From contig NZ_JAJGQH010000008.1 in NCBI RefSeq assembly GCF_020783655.1, positions 124,001 through 188,000 on the forward strand: a stretch of 64,000 nt of DNA, in the 5' to 3' direction. Position 1 is the first letter of the stretch; each line of letters begins with the position of its first letter. Source of the DNA: Xanthomonas melonis (GTDB lineage: Bacteria > Pseudomonadota > Gammaproteobacteria > Xanthomonadales > Xanthomonadaceae). The notes under the pieces are model-generated. The model was not told the origin of the DNA, did no database searches, and worked only from the letters and a program-made list of their open reading frames with translations. Shown here one piece after another: positions 25,341 to 33,270 of this stretch. Position numbers and translations under genes: made by a program.

Positions 25341-25991
25341 ATGCTCATCAGCGAGAACACCACCTTCGGCACGCAGACCAGGATCGTGTCGCCCCGCATC
25401 GAGATCAGATGGGACCCGGCCACCAATGATGGCCCCGTCGAGTTCCACCTCGAGCAGATGACCACCAAGCCGCATCCCGAGGGCTGGACGCAGACTTTGG
25501 AGCGGTTCTTCCTGCGCGTGCTCACGGTGCAGATCAGCGACCTGATCGGCCGCAACTACGAGATCACCGCGCCGTCGAGGACCGAAGTCGACCCGACCGC
25601 CGGGCAGTCCGTCCAGGTTCCTGGCGAGACAGTTACCGAGCCCGGCGTGCACCTGCTGCTCGGCATCAAGGCCGCCACGCGCGCGGCCTACGACGCCAAC
25701 GTGGTGACACCCGACCCGGATGCAGACCCGCTCGCGCAGCACATAACCATCATCTGGAACCCGATCAACGACACCGGCACCGTCACGTTCCAGGTTGAGG
25801 ACCGCGGCGCGGCCTTGGGTGTGCTGGCGGCGCCCATCGCAGACCTGATTGCCCCGACTTATGCGATCCGCTATCCCGGAGCAGAAGAAACGCAGGAGCT
25901 GGCCGGCTGGAAGCTCCAGGCGCTGATCAAGGCGGCAACGGACAGCGCAATCGTGGCCAGCCTGGCGACCGCGGAGCAGGCGGCAGCCTGA
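25341..25991 (+). CDS. Predicted tail-associated protein
   Basis: This 216-residue protein begins two bases after the previous stop and is the last gene of the structural operon. Two similar beta segments (IEIRWDPATNDGPVEFHLEQM at about 18-38 and ITIIWNPINDTGTVTFQVEDR at about 135-155) indicate an internal duplication of a roughly 115-residue unit. It ends in an Ala-rich helix. The duplicated unit may be a phage tip assembly module. I do not recognise a named family. Confidence 0.62.
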   Translation: MLISENTTFGTQTRIVSPRIEIRWDPATNDGPVEFHLEQMTTKPHPEGWTQTLERFFLRVLTVQISDLIGRNYEITAPSRTEVDPTAGQSVQVPGETVTEPGVHLLLGIKAATRAAYDANVVTPDPDADPLAQHITIIWNPINDTGTVTFQVEDRGAALGVLAAPIADLIAPTYAIRYPGAEETQELAGWKLQALIKAATDSAIVASLATAEQAAA

Positions 25992-26139
25992 GCATCGCCT
26001 GTCGGCAGGTGTGAAAGTTCAGGACTGAATCTTGTCGAGCGACACAGTGGCGGCGATACTTGCCGCTGATCCGGTGCATGGACCTGCCGGCAAAACTTCG
26101 CTCGCGTCCAGGGGATAAAGCGCGGTCGGCCTGAGGTGG
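25992..26139. other. Gap between tail genes and cargo genes
   Basis: This 148-bp stretch has no open frame of interest. A short stem (GCCTG-TCGG-CAGGT) just after the tail operon stop is too weak to call a terminator. It marks the change from structural genes to cargo and presumably carries the BLUF gene promoter, but no convincing -35/-10 pair is visible. Confidence 0.4.
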
Positions 26140-26574
26140 TTGCCTTTGAAAAATTCGCCCTTGCACGCAGTCGCCTATGTGAGCGAGGTGCGTCGCCCGA
26201 TGTCCGTAGCTGAGCTAGACCGGCTTCTGGTCTCGGCCAGCGCACGCAATGGGCAGTTGTCCGTTACAGGAGCGCTGCTATACGACGGCCGTCGCTTCTT
26301 CCAGTACATCGAAGGGGCGCCGGCGAACGTTCGGGAAACCTACGACCGAATCAAGCAATCAAGCCGACACATCGTGGTTGCGGAGGTGTACAACGGGCCG
26401 ATCACCGAGCGGCACTTTCCAGACTGGCAGATGGCATGTCGCAAAGTGAGCTCCGGCTCGATCGTCGAGATCAGTGCCCTGCGTTGGGATCGAACGCGGC
26501 TTGCGCTGGCTGCCGCAGGCAGGAAGCCCGAGGCGATCCAGCGCCTGCTCGCATTCTGGGATGGCGCAGATTAG
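26140..26574 (+). CDS. BLUF-domain blue-light photoreceptor
   Basis: This 144-residue protein is a stand-alone BLUF (FAD-binding blue-light sensor). All key residues occur at AppA spacing: Tyr13 (VAYVS), Asn37, Gln55 (FFQYIEG), Trp96 and Met98, matching AppA Y21/N45/Q63/W104/M106. A C-terminal tail of about 45 residues probably forms the capping helices. With no output domain it should signal by protein contact. The start is TTG 26140 or TTG 26146; GAGG upstream fits the latter better. The stop overlaps the convergent gene by 4 bases. A light sensor as prophage cargo is unusual. Confidence 0.93.
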   Translation: MPLKNSPLHAVAYVSEVRRPMSVAELDRLLVSASARNGQLSVTGALLYDGRRFFQYIEGAPANVRETYDRIKQSSRHIVVAEVYNGPITERHFPDWQMACRKVSSGSIVEISALRWDRTRLALAAAGRKPEAIQRLLAFWDGAD

Positions 26575-26939
26575 TCGGCGATGGATTTTCTGCTGCTGTA
26601 CGCGCGCCAGGTGGTATGCGCCTCGCCCAGATCAAGCATGCGCGTCCATTGCTCCAATCGCTTGTATTTCTCCTCCTGCGAATGCCCGTCGTAGGCCCCA
26701 AGGTACGAGGGCAGCCCCTGGAAGTAAGCGGCATCTTCGTCAGCAAAGTGCCACGAGATTTGCCCGGTCGGCAGGTCGATGAGGACGCAACCTCGCACGT
26801 TTCCATTTCCGTCCGGAATTCGCTTGTCCGAGATGCCGGCGGGGAAGAGCCTGGCAAGCAGCGCTATAACCTTGTTACGCTCCTGAACAGCCTCGTCTCG
26901 TTTCTGCCTCATTTCTTGATAGTCAACGCTGTCGTTCAT
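26571..26939 (-). CDS. Hypothetical protein (cargo region)
   Basis: This 122-residue protein is read towards the BLUF gene and overlaps its end. It has an N-terminal charged helix (DYQEMRQKRDEAVQERNKVIALLARLFP), then a beta-rich part with GCVLIDLPTGQISWHFADEDA, and a helical end. The layout, a helical lead followed by a small alpha/beta unit, recurs in phage-cargo proteins that I cannot name. ATG 26939 is preferred over GTG 26948. No membrane segment. Confidence 0.6.
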   Translation of the reverse strand: MNDSVDYQEMRQKRDEAVQERNKVIALLARLFPAGISDKRIPDGNGNVRGCVLIDLPTGQISWHFADEDAAYFQGLPSYLGAYDGHSQEEKYKRLEQWTRMLDLGEAHTTWRAYSSRKSIAD

Positions 26940-27010
26940 CTTCGGCACGTCTACGCAGGTAGCGCTTGTTGTAAGGCCACCTGCGCGAAGGGAGCGTTAG
27001 GCCAGCCAGC

Positions 27011-27442
27011 TCACAGACGCCGCACGCCGGCTCTGTCTTGGAACTTGATGGACCACGGCGTGATCAGGTACCCCGGCCGGCGGTAGTAGATGGCCGGGAT
27101 GTGGTCTTCGCGCGCGTCCTTGGCGATGCCATTGACCAGGACGTATGGCGATGATGTCTTCGGGACCTCGCACCAATCCTGCCGCCCGTCTGTCTTGAGC
27201 GTCAGCGTGTAAGGCCCAGCGCCCAGGATCTCGCCGCACACGACAGACCGGCTGCTCACCGAGGCTGCGCGGGCGCGCGGCGCGATGCGAGTGACGAAGG
27301 CATCCAGGCTCTCGCCGGCGGCCGATACCTCCTGATGCAGTTCGGTAGTCTGGCCGAGCTTCACCTGCAGCGGATCAGCGGCGAAGGCGGGCAGGGTGGC
27401 GCCGAGAAGCGCCAAAGCGGCGGTGGCGAGGAATGGGTGCAT
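27011..27442 (-). CDS. Exported protein, paralogue A of a two-member cargo family
   Basis: This 143-residue protein starts at ATG 27442 with a Sec signal (MHPFLATAALALLGATLPAFAAD, cleavage near 21), so the mature protein goes to the periplasm. Mature motifs are AGESLDAFVTRIAPRA, VVCGEI, a second Cys in DWCEV, and YYRRPGYLITPWSIKFQD near the end. The same order of motifs occurs in the protein at 29558-30022, so the two are paralogues. Two Cys could pair. I do not recognise the family; export and prophage location suggest superinfection exclusion or host interaction, which is only a guess. Confidence 0.7.
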   Translation of the reverse strand: MHPFLATAALALLGATLPAFAADPLQVKLGQTTELHQEVSAAGESLDAFVTRIAPRARAASVSSRSVVCGEILGAGPYTLTLKTDGRQDWCEVPKTSSPYVLVNGIAKDAREDHIPAIYYRRPGYLITPWSIKFQDRAGVRRL

Positions 27443-27702
27443 CACTTTCTCCGGATCAGCTGCGCCGGTTGTCGCCGGCGGCCCGAGGTCATCCCGGCGC
27501 AAGGCAAAGATGCTTGGCACGCGCTTCGGAAAAAACGTTCATTTGCAGGCCCGACGCACAGCTGCGGATCAGGAAAAATCCGACCCGATTGTGCGGCACC
27601 GCCCGATATGTGAAACCCCATATCGGTGCCAATCTACCGTTGCCGGATGCGGGGCCATAGGCCGCTCACCCGCATGGCGCCTGAGCAGCGCCGGCCCGGC
27701 TT

Positions 27703-27903
27703 CTACACGTAGCCCTCAATGTCCTCGCGCGTCAGGACGCCGAGGCGATGACCCCAGGAAGCAACCAGCTCAATGACGGCGGCCGCCTCGGCTGGGAACG
27801 CATACAGCAGCTCCTCTTCGAACTGATTGAGCACTTCGAGCGGTTCGGAGGCGCACGCCAGCCGCTGCTGCAGTTGTTCGAAGAAATTGGGGCTGGCGTC
27901 CAT
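27703..27903 (-). CDS. Small hypothetical acidic protein
   Basis: This 66-residue acidic protein is helical throughout (NFFEQLQQRLACASEPLEVLNQFEEELLYAF), with no signal or membrane segment. It is divergent from the gene at 27964, leaving about 60 bp for both promoters. The size and charge would suit a small regulatory or immunity protein; nothing more can be said. Confidence 0.5.
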   Translation of the reverse strand: MDASPNFFEQLQQRLACASEPLEVLNQFEEELLYAFPAEAAAVIELVASWGHRLGVLTREDIEGYV

Positions 27904-27963
27904 GGATCGGAGTCTACGGGGCTGCGTCTCAAGCGGTGAGACGGGTCAGCCGATACTAGCCGG

Positions 27964-28188
27964 ATGGACAGACCCGAACTCAAGACGCATCTGGAGAACC
28001 TCGACGCTGCGGTGCCGGCGCTGTTGAAGAGCAGCCCCGACCGTTGCCACTTCTGGCAGGCCTTCGCGGGCATGGCCGACGTGATCGAGGACGGCGCCGT
28101 CACGGGGGACGATGCCCAATTCGTGTCCCGGCGGCTCGATGAGATCTTGGCCTGGCATGGCCTGGAAAACGGCGACCGCGACTGTTGA
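27964..28188 (+). CDS. Small hypothetical protein paired with SRAP
   Basis: This 74-residue acidic, helical protein (LKTHLENLDAAVPALLKSS; FAGMADVIEDG; FVSRRLDEILAW) ends 9 bases before the SRAP gene and is clearly in the same transcript. Nothing is known to me about its function. The stable pairing with a DNA-damage protein suggests an accessory role, which is inference. Confidence 0.6.
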   Translation: MDRPELKTHLENLDAAVPALLKSSPDRCHFWQAFAGMADVIEDGAVTGDDAQFVSRRLDEILAWHGLENGDRDC

Positions 28189-28197
28189 GGGACCGCC

Positions 28198-29136
28198 ATG
28201 TGTTACTCCGCTGAGATCCAGGCCGATTACCGGAAGCTGGTGCGCAACTTTGGCGCGATCATGTCGATCGAGGAGTTCTCGAAGCTGTGGCTGAGGCAGG
28301 GAGAGGCGGAGAAGCGGCCAAAGACCCCGAAGGCGATGGACGATGCATTTCGCGCGGGCGGGGAGGGCGGCGTGGCCGCAATCGCCGCAGAGCTGGCCGT
28401 GTGGGACGCCGATGACATGCAGGCCTTGGAGCAGGAGCTGTTCAAGCAGGCCCGGCGCCTGGCAGACGCCGAGCGGGTGCTGGCCAGCGGCAAGCCGACC
28501 AAGAAGGCGGCGACAGACCAGCGCATCGCCACCACCAAGATCGAGCAGATCAAGGGCCGCATCGCGGACCTGCAGCGGACCGAGCCCAAGGCGCGGGATT
28601 ACCGCATCTTCCCGGGCTACTACGCGCCGGTGATCATCTCCGAAGGCGGCCAGCGCGTCATCAAGCCGATGCGCTACCAGTGCCGACCCGCCGGCAAGCC
28701 GCCGATCTACGACACCAAGTATCCCGGCACCTACAACGCCCGGCGGGACAATCTGCAGGGTTTCTGGCGCGAGCAGTTCGGCTACACACATGGCCTGGTG
28801 GTCGTCGGCCGCTTCTACGAGAACGTGGAGGGGCCCGACGGCAAGAACCGTGTCGTGCAGTTCCAGCCCAGCGACCGCGAGCCAATGCTGGTGGCCTGCC
28901 TGTGGTCCCGCTGGACCGATCCGGCCGGCGAGCAGCCGGACCTGCTGAGCTTCGCGGCCATCACCGATGAGCCGGAGCCTGAGGTGGCAGCTGTTGGGCA
29001 CGATCGGACCATCATCAACATCAAGCCCGAGCACGTCGACGCCTGGCTCAACCCCGATCCGGCCAACCTCCAGGCGCTGCACGCGATCTTCGACGACAAG
29101 CGTCACCCGTTCTACGAGCACCGGCTAGCCGCGTGA
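28198..29136 (+). CDS. SOS response-associated peptidase family protein (SRAP/HMCES-YedK type)
   Basis: This 312-residue protein belongs to the SRAP family, which forms a covalent DNA-protein crosslink with abasic sites in single-stranded DNA through Cys2. The protein begins MCYSAE, so Cys2 is exposed after Met removal. Other family landmarks are YNARRDNL (residue contacting DNA), GRFYEN (Glu) and GHDRT (His). It is longer than E. coli YedK (222 residues) because of a helical, Lys/Glu-rich insertion at about 30-130. A GAGG site precedes the ATG. As phage cargo it could protect replicating single-stranded phage DNA. Confidence 0.9.
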   Translation: MCYSAEIQADYRKLVRNFGAIMSIEEFSKLWLRQGEAEKRPKTPKAMDDAFRAGGEGGVAAIAAELAVWDADDMQALEQELFKQARRLADAERVLASGKPTKKAATDQRIATTKIEQIKGRIADLQRTEPKARDYRIFPGYYAPVIISEGGQRVIKPMRYQCRPAGKPPIYDTKYPGTYNARRDNLQGFWREQFGYTHGLVVVGRFYENVEGPDGKNRVVQFQPSDREPMLVACLWSRWTDPAGEQPDLLSFAAITDEPEPEVAAVGHDRTIINIKPEHVDAWLNPDPANLQALHAIFDDKRHPFYEHRLAA

Positions 29137-29167
29137 CCAACACCAGCCACAACGAGGATTGATAGCC

Positions 29168-29500
29168 ATGCCCTCCCGATCTGCGCATCGCGCCGCACTC
29201 CGGCGATCCCAAGAGCCGAGTGTCATCGCTCCGGAAGGTGTGACGTTGCCGGATTTGCCTATCGATATGAACTGGCTCAACCCGGTCGTCGGCCAGAACA
29301 CCAATCGTGACGAATGGTGCGTTTTACGTGTCGGACCAGGTGGGGCAGACGTCCTGGCAAGGGTTCGGCGCAATGAGATGGGCGGGGCCGACGTGACGCT
29401 GAGTATCGCGGGAAGCTCCGTCATACCGCCGGCGGTGCCGCTGCCGATTGCTCAGGCTTTTGAGGTGGCGGCGGAGTTTGCGCGAAACTTAGCAAGGTAG
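29168..29500 (+). CDS. Hypothetical protein (cargo region)
   Basis: This 110-residue protein follows the SRAP gene by 31 bases; GAGG stands 9 bases before ATG 29168. It has a basic N-terminus (RSAHRAALRRSQE), a central beta region (DEWCVLRVGPGGADVLARVRRNEMGGADVTLSI) and a C-terminal helix. No signal peptide or known motif. It may be the third gene of the SRAP transcript. Confidence 0.55.
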   Translation: MPSRSAHRAALRRSQEPSVIAPEGVTLPDLPIDMNWLNPVVGQNTNRDEWCVLRVGPGGADVLARVRRNEMGGADVTLSIAGSSVIPPAVPLPIAQAFEVAAEFARNLAR

Positions 29501-29557
29501 TCTCCTCACTCCGCCGACCTGCCGAAACGCAGTGAGGTGTCTGTCAGCTGGCTACGG

Positions 29558-30022
29558 CTAGCGTTCTGGCTTGACTTTTCTGGAGCGCCGAGTGTCTTGG
29601 TATCGCACTCCTATCTCGGTGACTAGGTAACCGGGCCGCTTCCAATCCTCCAGGCTGAACGTCCAGCATTCTTTCAGTAGGCTTGGGTGCGTGTGCACGT
29701 ACGGCAGCCCATCGCGCTCAACAAAGCAGCTGTAAGGATCGTGGTAGGTGCGGATATCCACTGCATGCCGGCCATGCTCTGTGCGGATTGTTCCGCAGAC
29801 TTCAGCGCCCAGTTCCGCTGTGAATTGGTTCAGCTTTGGGGCTATGCGGAGGATGAAGGCGTCCAGGGTCTCCCCGGGTTGCGAGAGTTCAACTGACAGC
29901 TGTGTCACCCGTTGATCGGCGTTTGCTGCTGTGATCCAAACGCTCCAGGCCCATGCCAAAAGCTTGAGCCAATTTTGCACCAGTGGCGGCTTTTCGTGCT
30001 GCGTCAGAGCCTTATGTTTCAT
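29558..30022 (-). CDS. Exported protein, paralogue B of a two-member cargo family
   Basis: This 154-residue protein shares its motif order with the one at 27011-27442: PGETLDAFILRIAPKL, EVCGTI, a Cys in YSCFVERDGLPYV, and WKRPGYLVTEIGVRYQD near the end. A hydrophobic segment (about 16-34, NWLKLLAWAWSVWITAANA) looks like a Sec signal with a longer n-region. ATG 30022 is preferred over ATG 30037. A third Cys (ECWTF) is unique to this copy. It is the last gene before the prophage end. Function unknown. Confidence 0.66.
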   Translation of the reverse strand: MKHKALTQHEKPPLVQNWLKLLAWAWSVWITAANADQRVTQLSVELSQPGETLDAFILRIAPKLNQFTAELGAEVCGTIRTEHGRHAVDIRTYHDPYSCFVERDGLPYVHTHPSLLKECWTFSLEDWKRPGYLVTEIGVRYQDTRRSRKVKPER

Positions 30023-30085
30023 TCGCGCTTTCTCCAAGTGGTTCAGAGAAAGGCTTAGGGATCAGTCACTTAGATTTACGGTTCC

Positions 30086-30133
30086 GGATTGAAAATCCCC
30101 GTGTCGGCGGTTCGATTCCGTCCTCGGCCACCA
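30086..30133 (+). other. Attachment site: 3' fragment of tRNA-Phe(GAA)
   Basis: This 48-bp stretch reads as the 3' part of a tRNA-Phe gene: anticodon arm GGATTGAAAATCC with GAA anticodon, variable loop, T arm CGGCGGTTCGATTCCG and acceptor end TCGGCCACCA. The 5' half of the tRNA is missing; the bases before 30086 do not continue the stem (TTCC instead of GG). Such fragments are left when a prophage integrates at the 3' end of a tRNA gene. It marks the right end of the prophage, and the intact tRNA should lie at the left end. Confidence 0.9.
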
Positions 30134-30283
30134 TTCCATCGTCATGCAGCGCAAGTGTATTCGGCCTTGGCGCTGCCTCCCACGCAATTCCCTGCATCGA
30201 CACGAGCGTGCTCCCACCTGCGACAACAGGTCGGCGCAGGGTTTGCACGTGGTCTTCAACTGCGCGTGGAGATACTTTTCGGC

Positions 30284-30559
30284 ATGACGCACAAGACCCT
30301 TCGACGTACCTTGATCCACGGCTATTGCGGTGAGTTCCGCGTGGAGACGATGGAGAGCCAGGCCCCCGGTCAGACGCTGTGGATGTCGACGGCATTCGTC
30401 TACCACCGCGATCGCACCGCGCCGATCGCCACGATCGAGGGTGCAGGCGAGGGCGAGTACCGCGGCGATGCGCGCGAACAGGCACTGAGGGTGGGGTCGT
30501 GCCTTGCGGAGTTTCTGGATCCGAAGGAATACCGGGCCTGCGAAACCGCAGGAAGCTGA
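30284..30559 (+). CDS. Small hypothetical protein next to the attachment site
   Basis: This 91-residue protein is the first gene beyond the prophage. It has a beta-rich start (TLIHGYCGEFRVETMESQAPGQTLWMSTAFVY) and a C-terminal helix containing two Cys (VGSCLAEFLDPKEYRACET). No signal or membrane segment. I do not recognise the family. It is preceded by a 150-bp gap without features other than the tRNA remnant. Confidence 0.5.
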   Translation: MTHKTLRRTLIHGYCGEFRVETMESQAPGQTLWMSTAFVYHRDRTAPIATIEGAGEGEYRGDAREQALRVGSCLAEFLDPKEYRACETAGS

Positions 30560-30959
30560 GCGCCGCGCGTCGCATTGTCCTGGCCGGCCGAACCTCGCTG
30601 CGTACAGTCTGCCCACTCGTCGTCATGGCGACAGCATTGCAGGCGTGATGCCGCGGGCCTTCGCAGTGTCGTTTGGCAACCGTGCGTGGACTGATCGGCT
30701 CGTTCGCCGCCGGCGTGCCGTTTCGACGTGGCGTGCCGTCAGCGTTGACCGTCGCCTTCCGGCCATGCACGCGCGTGGGGCGCGCACGGCAGCGGCGCGT
30801 GTTCATCATGTCCGCGTAGCGATGGGCCGAGGCAGGCGACCTGCGTTTCGGTTGCATCGCTGTGCGGCTGCATACGGGGAGCGTGCATGAATGTGAGGGA
30901 GCGCATCACCGCCCTCTACTAGACTGACGCCACGGGAACGGTCCCGCGGAGAACAGCAC
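30560..30959. other. Intergenic region before the LOV kinase gene
   Basis: These 400 bp hold no convincing gene. A small inverted repeat, CGGGA-ACG-GTCCCG at about 30933-30947, lies just before the TTG start of the LOV kinase gene and overlaps its leader. The LOV kinase promoter should be here, but no clear sigma-70 boxes are visible. Confidence 0.4.
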
Positions 30960-32582
30960 TTGAACGATTCCCGTCACGGACAGCCACGGGCTCCCCATAT
31001 CAGCGACACCAGCGCTCTGCCCGTGGACGAGCGCCGATCGGATATCTTTTTTGCCGCGGTTGAAACCACGCGGATGCCGATGACGGTCACCGATCCGCAC
31101 CTGCCGGACAATCCGATCGTGTTCGCCAATCGTGCCTTCCTGGAAATGACCGGTTATTCGGCCGAGGAGATCATCGGCAACAACTGCCGGTTCCTGCAGG
31201 GGCCGGACACCGATCCGGCCAGCGTGCAGGACGTGCGCGAGTCCATCGACAACCGCCGCGAATTCGCCACCGAGGTGCTGAACTACCGCAAGGACGGTTC
31301 GTCGTTCTGGAATGCGCTGTTCATCTCGCCGGTGTTCGATCAGCAAGGCAACCTGGTGTATTTCTTCGGGTCGCAGCTGGACGTCAGCCGCCGCCGTGAT
31401 GCCGAGGACGCGCTGCGCCAGGCGCAGAAGATGGAAGCGCTGGGGCAATTGACCGGCGGCATCGCGCACGATTTCAATAATCTGCTGCAGGTGATGTCCG
31501 GGCACCTGGAAGTGATCCAGATGATGTCGGGCAAGTGCGGCGGTGCTGCCGATCGGATCGCCTTCAGCGCCGAACACGCGGCGGCCGCTGCAGCCAAGGC
31601 GGCCACCCTGACCCAGCAGCTGCTGGCGTTCTCGCGCAAGCAGAAGCTGCGCGGCCGGGTGGTCAACCTCAATGGTCTGGTGGCCGGCATGACCAACATG
31701 GCCGAGCGCGCGCTGGGTGGCGGGATCAGCCTGCGGCAGTCGCTGGAGGAGGGCCTGTGGAATTGCCAGATCGATACCACCCAGGCGGAAGTCGCGCTGC
31801 TGAACGTGCTGATCAATGCCCGCGATGCGATGGCGAACGCCGAGCGCAAGGAAGTCACCGTGCAGACCCGGAACGTGGAGATCACCAGCCACGATCTGGC
31901 CATGTATCACCAGCTGGCGCCCGGCCGTTACGTGAGCATCGCCGTCAGCGATACCGGCGTGGGCATGCCGCCGGAGGTGTCCAGCCGCGTCATGGAACCG
32001 TTCTTCACCACCAAGGAAGAGGGCCAGGGCACCGGCCTGGGATTGTCGATGGTGTACGGGTTCGTCAAGCAGTCCGGTGGCACCGTGCGCATCTACAGCG
32101 AAGTGGGCGAAGGCACGACCGTGCGGCTGTACTTTCCCGCCTCCGACGAGTTCGAAAACGATCTGCAGGCGGTCAAGGCGCGCGCGATCGACAAAGGCGG
32201 CAGCGAGACCATTCTGGTGGTCGAGGACAAGCAGGACGTGGCGGTGGTGGCCAAGATGTTCCTGGAGAGCGCGGGCTACCGCATCCTGTCGGCGTCCAGC
32301 GGCCGTGAGGCGATCGAACTGCTGCAGCAGCACCCGGACGTGGACGCCGTGTTCACCGACCTGATCATGCCCGGCGGCATGAACGGGGTGATGCTGGCGC
32401 GCGAGGCGCGGCGCATGCTGCCGCGGATCAAGGTGCTGCTGACCACCGGCTATGCCGATGCCAGCATCCAGCGCACCGACGTGGGTGGAGCGGAATTCGA
32501 CGTGGTCAACAAGCCGTACACGCAGAAGGAATTGCTCAAGCGTATCCGCATGCTGCTGGATGGGCCGACCGGCGTGGGCTGA
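30960..32582 (+). CDS. LOV-domain hybrid histidine kinase (blue-light sensor)
   Basis: This 540-residue protein is a three-part blue-light kinase. The LOV/PAS domain (about 30-145) contains GNNCRFLQG; Cys76 is the residue that forms the flavin adduct. The kinase core follows, with phospho-acceptor His170 in [12 protein letters not shown] and ATPase motifs [17 protein letters not shown] and [13 protein letters not shown]-terminal receiver (about 415-535) carries Asp467 in FTDLIMPGG. The layout matches the LOV histidine kinase described in Xanthomonas citri and X. campestris. The TTG start is required, because the next in-frame ATG would cut into the LOV fold. Confidence 0.95.
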   Translation: MNDSRHGQPRAPHISDTSALPVDERRSDIFFAAVETTRMPMTVTDPHLPDNPIVFANRAFLEMTGYSAEEIIGNNCRFLQGPDTDPASVQDVRESIDNRREFATEVLNYRKDGSSFWNALFISPVFDQQGNLVYFFGSQLDVSRRRDAEDALRQAQKMEALGQLTGGIAHDFNNLLQVMSGHLEVIQMMSGKCGGAADRIAFSAEHAAAAAAKAATLTQQLLAFSRKQKLRGRVVNLNGLVAGMTNMAERALGGGISLRQSLEEGLWNCQIDTTQAEVALLNVLINARDAMANAERKEVTVQTRNVEITSHDLAMYHQLAPGRYVSIAVSDTGVGMPPEVSSRVMEPFFTTKEEGQGTGLGLSMVYGFVKQSGGTVRIYSEVGEGTTVRLYFPASDEFENDLQAVKARAIDKGGSETILVVEDKQDVAVVAKMFLESAGYRILSASSGREAIELLQQHPDVDAVFTDLIMPGGMNGVMLAREARRMLPRIKVLLTTGYADASIQRTDVGGAEFDVVNKPYTQKELLKRIRMLLDGPTGVG

Positions 32583-32972
32583 GCCGGCACTGCCGTGCGG
32601 CGGGAAGGTTGCGCTGCGCGCTGCGCTGCACGACATCGCGTGCAGCGCACGATGGCTGGCGAGCGTGCGCGAGGTGTGGGGTCACGGGCCGGACCACGCA
32701 CTGCTTGCCGAGGGGGCCGTCTGCGCGCAGGACCGGACGTCGGCATGACCGCGAACAGCATGCGCTGCACAGGGCGTTCGAGCGCATTGCCGTCGATGGT
32801 TCGATGCGGTGCCGACGCGCGCCAGGTCAGTCGTGTCTCACGTGATCGTAGGTGGCTGGTACGGCGGCTTGCGATCGGCCCGCTCACCGGCGGGGTATCG
32901 ACATCGTGCGGTCATGCGGCAGCCGGGGAAACCCTCGGCGCGTCGCGCATCGCCGGCTCCGACCCGCTGCAA
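32583..32972. other. Intergenic region between convergent genes
   Basis: This 390-bp gap lies between the LOV kinase gene (plus) and yggX (minus), which point towards each other. No gene, clear terminator hairpin with T-run, or repeat family could be supported. Short open frames here lack start signals and have atypical composition. Confidence 0.4.
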
Positions 32973-33251
32973 TCATTCCTCGCCGAGTGGCGCCACGTAG
33001 CCTTCGGGTTTGTCGGCGTTGCGCTCGAACAGGAACTTCTGCAGCTCTGCTTCCAGAAAGGCGCGGTGCTTGGGATCGCGCGGAGACAGGCGGTTTTCGT
33101 TGATCAGCATGGTCTGATGCGCCAGCCATGCCTGCCAGCCGCTCTTGCCGATGTGCGCGAACACGCGCTGGCCGAGCTCGCCGGGATAGGGCACGAACTC
33201 CAGACCTTCGGTATCGCATTGCTGGTACTGGCAGAACACGGTGCGGGACAT
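32973..33251 (-). CDS. yggX: Oxidative damage protection / Fe-S trafficking protein YggX
   Basis: This 92-residue protein matches the YggX family over its full length. It starts [11 protein letters not shown] with the conserved Cys7, followed by [31 protein letters not shown] and [13 protein letters not shown]. YggX protects Fe-S enzymes from oxidation and helps iron handling in the cytoplasm. It is 19 bases downstream of mutY in the same orientation, the usual mutY-yggX pairing, which joins repair of 8-oxoguanine mismatches with protection from oxidants. Confidence 0.96.
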   Translation of the reverse strand: MSRTVFCQYQQCDTEGLEFVPYPGELGQRVFAHIGKSGWQAWLAHQTMLINENRLSPRDPKHRAFLEAELQKFLFERNADKPEGYVAPLGEE

Positions 33252-33270
33252 GCGATTTCCTTCAAAGCGA

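Larger units (their letters stand above)
1..30133. mobile_element. Lambda-type siphovirus prophage, right-hand part
   Basis: A continuous head-to-tail run of phage genes (primase-helicase, terminases, portal, capsid, lysis, tail tube, chaperones, tape measure, J-like tip) is followed by a cargo region and then a 48-bp 3' fragment of tRNA-Phe at 30086-30133. The gene order matches lambda-like long-tailed phages except that the lysis cassette lies between capsid and tail-connector genes. The left end, with integrase and repressor, is outside the window. All structural genes seen are full length, so the element may be functional. Confidence 0.93.

Noticed and set aside
25992-30133. A known restriction, CBASS, toxin-antitoxin or CRISPR defence system in the cargo region
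   Set aside because: No nuclease, cyclase, toxin or repeat-spacer pattern is visible; only SRAP and unnamed exported or small proteins are present.
1-30133. Integrase or transposase inside the visible prophage
   Set aside because: No tyrosine or serine recombinase motif was seen in any plausible frame; the integrase is expected left of the window.
30062-30857. Minus-strand open frames across the attachment site
   Set aside because: They read through the tRNA remnant and into both flanks, so they cannot be old genes, and they lack start signals.
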